From: Sphingomonas profundi
Lineage (GTDB): Bacteria > Pseudomonadota > Alphaproteobacteria > Sphingomonadales > Sphingomonadaceae
NCBI RefSeq assembly: GCF_009739515.1
Contig: NZ_CP046535.1
Location: 4,201,501 to 4,265,500 of the forward strand
Reading direction: 5' to 3'
Length of the DNA stretch: 64,000 nucleotides
Part shown: positions 59,931 through 64,000 of the stretch, piece after piece
Layout: every line of letters starts with the position of its first letter
How positions within the stretch are numbered: position 1 is the stretch's first letter
Notes under the pieces: model-generated
What the model was told of the DNA's origin: nothing
Databases searched by the model: none
Seen by the model: the letters and a program-made list of their open reading frames with translations, nothing else
Translations under genes and position numbers: made by a program

Positions 59931-60245
59931 ATGACATTGCTGCCGCCCTGCGCCGCGCTTGCCGGCGCGCTTCTCGTCGCGTGTCCGGGGGCTGCCCAGC
60001 CGCCCGATCAGGTGAGCCGCCACATCGCCCACGCCGACCTCGATCTGTCGAGCGGCGCCGGCGTCGCGATGCTGGACCAGCGCATCGGGATCGCGGTGCG
60101 CGATCTGTGCGGCGCCCCATCCAGCAGCGATATCGCCGGTCGCCGGGCCGTGCGGCTCTGCCGTGCCGACGCCCGCGAGTCGATCGGCGCGCGCCGTCGC
60201 GCGCTGATCGCCGCCGGCGCGGGGGCGCGGCTGGCGAAGCGGTGA
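59931..60245 (+). CDS. UrcA-family secreted protein
   Basis: A 104-residue exported protein. The signal peptide (PPCAALAGALLVACPGAAQ) is followed by the UrcA pattern: HIAHADLDLSSGAGVAMLDQRIGIAVRDLCG, then AVRLCRADARESIGARRRALIAA (quoted in parts; two conserved Cys). The function of the family is unknown. Divergent from a LysR regulator that probably controls it; a decayed relative of this pair is at 47.2-47.6 kb. Confidence 0.82.
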   Translation: MTLLPPCAALAGALLVACPGAAQPPDQVSRHIAHADLDLSSGAGVAMLDQRIGIAVRDLCGAPSSSDIAGRRAVRLCRADARESIGARRRALIAAGAGARLAKR

Positions 60246-60258
60246 GGGCCGCCGTCTG

Positions 60259-61374
60259 CTACTGCAGCCGCGTGGCGGTCGGACGTTCGCTACCCGCCCC
60301 GGCCGGCGGGGCGAGACGATCGAACAGGCGGACGAGATCGATCTGCCGCTTCGCCCCGGTCTTGGCGAACAGCGCCTTCAGCTGCGTCCGCACCGTTTCC
60401 GGCGAGGTGCCGAAGGCGCGCGCGATGTTCGGCACGCTGGCGCCGCCGAGCAGGGCGCGCGCCAGCCGCGCCTCGGCCGCGGTCAGATCGAACAGCGTTT
60501 CCAGGAACACGCCGTTCTCGTCCGGCGAGCGGCCGCCCTGGCCGACGATCGCGAGCGTCGCCCCGGCGGAGAACAGGTCGCGCGCCGTGCCCTCGACCGG
60601 CACCAGGTGCAGCGCGGTGGGCACGGCATCGCCGACGAGGCCGATCGGGATCGTCCGCCCGCCGCGCCCGGCCTGCCGGCCGGCCAGCGCGGCGGCGAGC
60701 AGATCGTTGGCGCCGGGCCGCTTCAGCTGAAAGCGCCGCGCGCCATCTGTGCCGATCAGGTCCACCAGCCGATCGAACAGGGCGTTCGCGGCGATCAGCC
60801 GACCCTCGCCGCTCAGCACGGCGGCGGGCAGGCCGATCGCCTCCAGCGTGGCGACGGCGGTCGCCAGCCGATCCTCCTCCAGCCGGGCGGAGAGGGTGAC
60901 GGCGCGGGCAATGTGCGGGCGCAGGCCGTTCAGGAAGGGCACGCTGGCGCGCGCCGCGGCATGGCTCTCGAACCCCTCGAAGGTGAGGGCGAGGCGGCCG
61001 CCGTCCAGCCCGCGCACGATCGTGCCGGCCGCCGACTCCGCCCCGCGCGGCCGCAGGAAATCGGTGTAGATCGGCAGCCGGTCCATCTCCTCGACGGTGT
61101 GGCAGTCGAGATCGGTGAAGAAGGTGGGCGTCGGGTGGGTGATCAGATGCTCGGCGATGCGCGTGTGGTTGTGCGCATCCCAGCCGCCGGCGAAGAAATC
61201 CGCCATCAGATCGTCGAGCGTCGGCGAGACGACGAAGCGGCCCACCTGGTTGCCGGGCGAGAACAGCAGGGCGCCGCGGCTGCCGACCTGCCGCGCCAGC
61301 CGCTCCAGCGTGTCCGGCCAGCGATCCGGCATGGCGCCCGCTTCGTAGATCAGGCCGATCAGGTCGTCGTCCAT
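60259..61374 (-). CDS. LuxR-type HTH regulator with PAS-like domain (3 of 3)
   Basis: A 371-residue regulator from MDDDLIGLIYEAGAMP. An N-terminal sensor part, a PAS-like segment (EAIGLPAAVLSGEGRLIAANALFD) and a C-terminal HTH (FDLTAAEARLARALLGGASVPNIA then SPETVRTQLKALFAKTGAKRQIDLV) have the same architecture as the pair at 27.9-30.1 kb. It lies upstream of, and divergent from, the two-partner secretion genes, so regulation of that locus is plausible. Confidence 0.85.
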   Translation of the reverse strand: MDDDLIGLIYEAGAMPDRWPDTLERLARQVGSRGALLFSPGNQVGRFVVSPTLDDLMADFFAGGWDAHNHTRIAEHLITHPTPTFFTDLDCHTVEEMDRLPIYTDFLRPRGAESAAGTIVRGLDGGRLALTFEGFESHAAARASVPFLNGLRPHIARAVTLSARLEEDRLATAVATLEAIGLPAAVLSGEGRLIAANALFDRLVDLIGTDGARRFQLKRPGANDLLAAALAGRQAGRGGRTIPIGLVGDAVPTALHLVPVEGTARDLFSAGATLAIVGQGGRSPDENGVFLETLFDLTAAEARLARALLGGASVPNIARAFGTSPETVRTQLKALFAKTGAKRQIDLVRLFDRLAPPAGAGSERPTATRLQ

Positions 61375-61698
61375 GTTCCTGCCTGCCCGCGGATCCACCG
61401 CGTCGGCGATGGGCGAGGCATCGCCGCGCGTCAAGCGAGACATCCCGGCGGCTGCGACAGATATCACCCGATCAGGTGATGTTGCGATGCGACTTGGCGG
61501 CTAGGCATCCGCATCGCACAGGTAACGACCCGCACCCACACCATGGTTGCGGACGGCCGCTGATCCGGCTTATCTCGTGGCGCGCGACTGATCTTGTCCG
61601 GGCAGGGACGGGAATAGTCGCGTGATGATAATGTCTTGGAGCGGTCTTCGCCGGGGAAGCGGGGATCGTCTTCGAGGCCGGCTTGTCAGGGGGCTGGT
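61375..61698. promoter_or_regulatory. Intergenic control region between LuxR-type gene and tpsB
   Basis: About 320 bases separating divergent genes; presumably both promoters. ATCACCCGATCAGGTGAT at 61466-61483 is a near-perfect 18-base palindrome (ATCACC-TGATCA-like core-GGTGAT) and a good candidate operator. No other gene is visible. Confidence 0.5.
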
Positions 61699-63447
61699 TT
61701 GAGGGCTTACGTTTCGCGCGCAGGGTGGCTGCGCTGTTCGTGCCTGCTGGGCATGGCGATCGCGCCGTTCGCGGCGCGGGCGCAGCAGGCACCGCCGGCG
61801 ATCCCGGCCAATAACGGCCTGCCGACGCGCGAGGAGGTGACGCCGCCGCCCGCGCCGCCACCGGCCGAACGGCCGCGGCTGCGGGTCGACGGCGATATCG
61901 AGCGCTCCGCCTGTCCGCTGGCCGATCCGGCCTATCAGAGCGTGCGGGTGACGATTACCAGCGCCACGTTCAACAATCTCGGCCCGGTCTCGCCGGCCGA
62001 TTTGGCGCCCGCCTACCGCGCCTATCTGGGCACCGAACAGCCGGTGAGCGTGATCTGCGACATCCGCGACGCCGCCGCCACCCTGCTGCGCCGCCAGGGC
62101 TACCTGGCCGCGGTGCAGGTGCCGACGCAGAAGATCGAGGGCGGCAACGTCACGTTCGAGGTGCTGTACGCAAAGCTGGTGGCGGTGCGCGTGCGCGGCG
62201 ATGCCGGGCGGGCCGAGGGGCTGATCGCCGGCTATCTCGACCGGCTGACGCGCGATCCGGTGTTCAACCGCTTCGCCGCCGAACGCTACCTGCTGCTGGC
62301 GCGCGATCTGCCCGGCTACGACGTGCGGCTGGCGCTGCGGCCGACAGGCAATGCGCCGGGCGAGCTGATCGGGGACGTGACGGTGGTGCGCACGCCGTTC
62401 GAGGCGGACCTCAACGTGCAGAATTACGCCGCGCGCGACACCGGCCGCTTCGGCGGGCAGCTGCGTGGGCAGTTCTACGGCCTCACCGGGCTGGGCGACC
62501 GCACGACGGTGGCGCTCTATTCCACGGCGGACTTCAAGGAGCAGCAGATCCTTCAGCTGGGCCACGATTTCCGCGTCGGGCCGGAGGGGCTGACCTTCGG
62601 CGGCCGCTTCACCTATGCGTGGACCGAGCCCGACATCGCCGCCGCCGCCAGGCTGACCGCGCGGACCCTCTTCGTCACGGGCGAGGCGAGCTATCCGTTC
62701 CTGCGCAGCCAGAAGGCCAATCTGCGTGGCGCGCTGGGCTTCGACTATATCGACCAGAACGTCCGTTTCGCCGGCGTGGCGCTGAGCCGCGATCGCCTGC
62801 GCGTCGCCTATCTGCGGCTGGATGCCGACGCGATCGACGTGCGCGACCGGCCGGCGCCGGCGTGGCGGCTGGCGGGATCGGTCGAGCTGCGCCGGGGGCT
62901 GGACGTGTTCGACGCGTCGCGGCGGGCGACGGCCGGCGTGATCGGGCCGAGCCGGGCGGACGGCGACGCCGAGGGCACGCTGATCCGCGCCAATGCGCTG
63001 GCGGAGGTGGCGCTGGTGCCGAACGTCACCTTCTCGCTGGCGCCGCGCGCGCAATATGCGTTCGATCCGCTGCTGAGCTTCGAGGAGTTTTCCGCCGGCA
63101 CCTACACGATCGGGCGCGGCTACGATCCGGGCACGATCATCGGCGACAGCGGCGCGGGCTTCTCGGCCGAGCTGCGGATTAACCGCATCGCGCCCTCAGC
63201 CCGCATCGATCTGGCGCTGCAACCGTTCGTGTTCGTCGACAGCGCGTGGGTGTGGAACAAGGATCGGCCGCATGCGCAGCGGCTGACCTCCGTCGGCGGC
63301 GGCCTGCGCACCAGCTTCGCCAACCGCTTCCGCCTGGACATGACCCTGGCGGTGCCGACGAAGCGCGCGGGCCTGCAGGCCGATCGCGGCGACACGCGCT
63401 TCCTCCTCTCGCTCACCACCAAGCTCTATCCGTGGGGTTCGCGCTGA
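61699..63447 (+). CDS. TpsB/FhaC-type two-partner secretion transporter
   Basis: A 582-residue outer-membrane transporter. TTG start with AGGGGG six bases upstream gives a signal peptide (SCLLGMAIAPFAARAQ). A Pro-rich linker, POTRA-like region (SVICDIRDAAATLLRRQGYLAAVQVPTQ) and 16-strand-type barrel follow. The FhaC-family loop signature appears in GTYTIGRGYDPGTIIGDSG (G-x-x-x-x-RGY/F). It secretes the large exoprotein encoded immediately downstream (stop/start overlap TGATG). Confidence 0.9.
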   Translation: MRAYVSRAGWLRCSCLLGMAIAPFAARAQQAPPAIPANNGLPTREEVTPPPAPPPAERPRLRVDGDIERSACPLADPAYQSVRVTITSATFNNLGPVSPADLAPAYRAYLGTEQPVSVICDIRDAAATLLRRQGYLAAVQVPTQKIEGGNVTFEVLYAKLVAVRVRGDAGRAEGLIAGYLDRLTRDPVFNRFAAERYLLLARDLPGYDVRLALRPTGNAPGELIGDVTVVRTPFEADLNVQNYAARDTGRFGGQLRGQFYGLTGLGDRTTVALYSTADFKEQQILQLGHDFRVGPEGLTFGGRFTYAWTEPDIAAAARLTARTLFVTGEASYPFLRSQKANLRGALGFDYIDQNVRFAGVALSRDRLRVAYLRLDADAIDVRDRPAPAWRLAGSVELRRGLDVFDASRRATAGVIGPSRADGDAEGTLIRANALAEVALVPNVTFSLAPRAQYAFDPLLSFEEFSAGTYTIGRGYDPGTIIGDSGAGFSAELRINRIAPSARIDLALQPFVFVDSAWVWNKDRPHAQRLTSVGGGLRTSFANRFRLDMTLAVPTKRAGLQADRGDTRFLLSLTTKLYPWGSR

Positions 63448-64000
63448 TGTCCGCCCGTTCCATGATCCGCGGCCGCGCCTCGGCCGGCACCGTCTGCTCG
63501 ATGCTGGCGCTGGCGACGGCCATGGCGGCGGCGCCGGCGCGCGCCCAGCAGGTGCCGCAGCCCTCCTACAATCTGGCGGGCAATCCCACGGTGGCCTCGG
63601 GCAGCGTCACCTTCGATCGCGGCGTCACGACGCCTGGCACCGACGTCTACACGGTCGGCTCGGCGACGGCGGTGCTGGACCTGACGCCCAGCGACGCGGC
63701 GACCGGCGGCGGCGTCATCAACTTCCAGAATGCGGGCACCACGGCGGTCTACACCAGCGCGCCGGGCGGGCCGGCCTATACCGTGCTCAACCGCATCGTG
63801 CCGGCCGATCGCAGCCGGCCGATCGCCTTCAACGGCACCGTGGTGAGCCAGTTGCAGACCGCCGCCGGCGCCAATACGCGCGGCGGCACCGTGTGGTTCT
63901 ACAGCCCCGGCGGCATCGTGGTGGGCGACGGATCGGTGTTCGACGTAGGCAGCCTGCTGCTCACCACCGGCGATCCGACGGGCGGCAGCGGCACGATCGG
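63447..64000 (+). CDS. TpsA exoprotein (filamentous haemagglutinin-type), partial
   Basis: The first 184 residues of a large secreted protein that runs past the window end. A signal peptide (MLALATAMAAAPARAQ) is followed by the TPS domain: the VTFDRGVTT region, VLNRIVPADRSRPIAFNGTV and GGTVWFYSPGGIVVGDGSVF, which fit the haemagglutination-activity N-terminal beta-helix. Partner of the TpsB just upstream; adhesion, contact-dependent inhibition or biofilm roles are all possible, and the C-terminus would decide. Confidence 0.88.
   Translation, partial: MSARSMIRGRASAGTVCSMLALATAMAAAPARAQQVPQPSYNLAGNPTVASGSVTFDRGVTTPGTDVYTVGSATAVLDLTPSDAATGGGVINFQNAGTTAVYTSAPGGPAYTVLNRIVPADRSRPIAFNGTVVSQLQTAAGANTRGGTVWFYSPGGIVVGDGSVFDVGSLLLTTGDPTGGSGTI

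Noticed and set aside
60647-61479. Long + strand frames opposite the third LuxR-type gene
   Set aside because: Mirror frames of a GC-rich gene with no recognisable domain; the minus strand has a clear HTH and PAS-like segment.

Overview
The window looks like chromosome of a GC-rich alphaproteobacterium of the Sphingomonadales (Sphingomonas-like). Evidence: the housekeeping block NDUFA9-like / uppP / gltD / gltB, a TonB-dependent receptor, UrcA-type and MucR-type genes, and strong G/C third-position bias. This placement is inference from gene content; no database search was possible.

Layout. (1) 1-1.4 kb: the integrase end of an element lying mostly left of the window, abutting tRNA-Leu(CAG). 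(2) 1.6-12.6 kb: core chromosome with glutamate synthase (gltD, a small secreted-protein gene, gltB), uppP, a VapBC pair, a GST/FzlA-like protein and an SDR. (3) 13.05-47.09 kb: a genomic island (element A) in tRNA-Gly(GCC), bounded by a 50-bp perfect repeat of the tRNA 3' half. It carries a P4-type integrase at its right end, an AlpA/primase/helicase module, a MucR regulator, a GIY-YIG nuclease, an AAA-DUF4435 (OLD/PARIS-like) defence-type ATPase, many small unknown genes and, centrally, a Fap-like functional-amyloid operon preceded by a divergent pair of LuxR-type regulators. (4) 47.09-57.22 kb: probably an older tandem element (element B). It starts with a copy of element A's left end and finishes at a 19-bp relic of the same tRNA end. 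Its cargo is a Tat-exported S9 peptidase, an HDAC-like amidohydrolase, a TonB receptor, an AraC regulator, an esterase, a PaiB-like flavoprotein and a DAACS symporter: a self-contained uptake and hydrolysis system for an unknown acylated peptide or polyamine-like substrate. (5) 57.3-64 kb: chromosome with a GNAT enzyme, an EF-hand OmpA protein, a divergent lysR/urcA pair, a third LuxR regulator and the start of a two-partner secretion locus (TpsB plus partial TpsA).

The most interesting systems are: the Fap-like operon, with extreme Asp/Asn/Ser/Thr/Arg repeats and double-glycine-like motifs in the two proteins whose genes flank its C39 peptidase gene; the transplantable peptidase/receptor/symporter locus of element B; and the nested-attachment-site history at tRNA-Gly, with putative integrase arm sites repeated at three places.

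Caution: seven genes are each broken by an apparent single-base indel (17.98, 19.94, 37.1, 43.5, 45.2, 45.9 and 59.25 kb). Two lie in C6/C8 homopolymers. Some may be true decay and some uncorrected sequencing errors, so every frameshift call here should be checked against raw reads.
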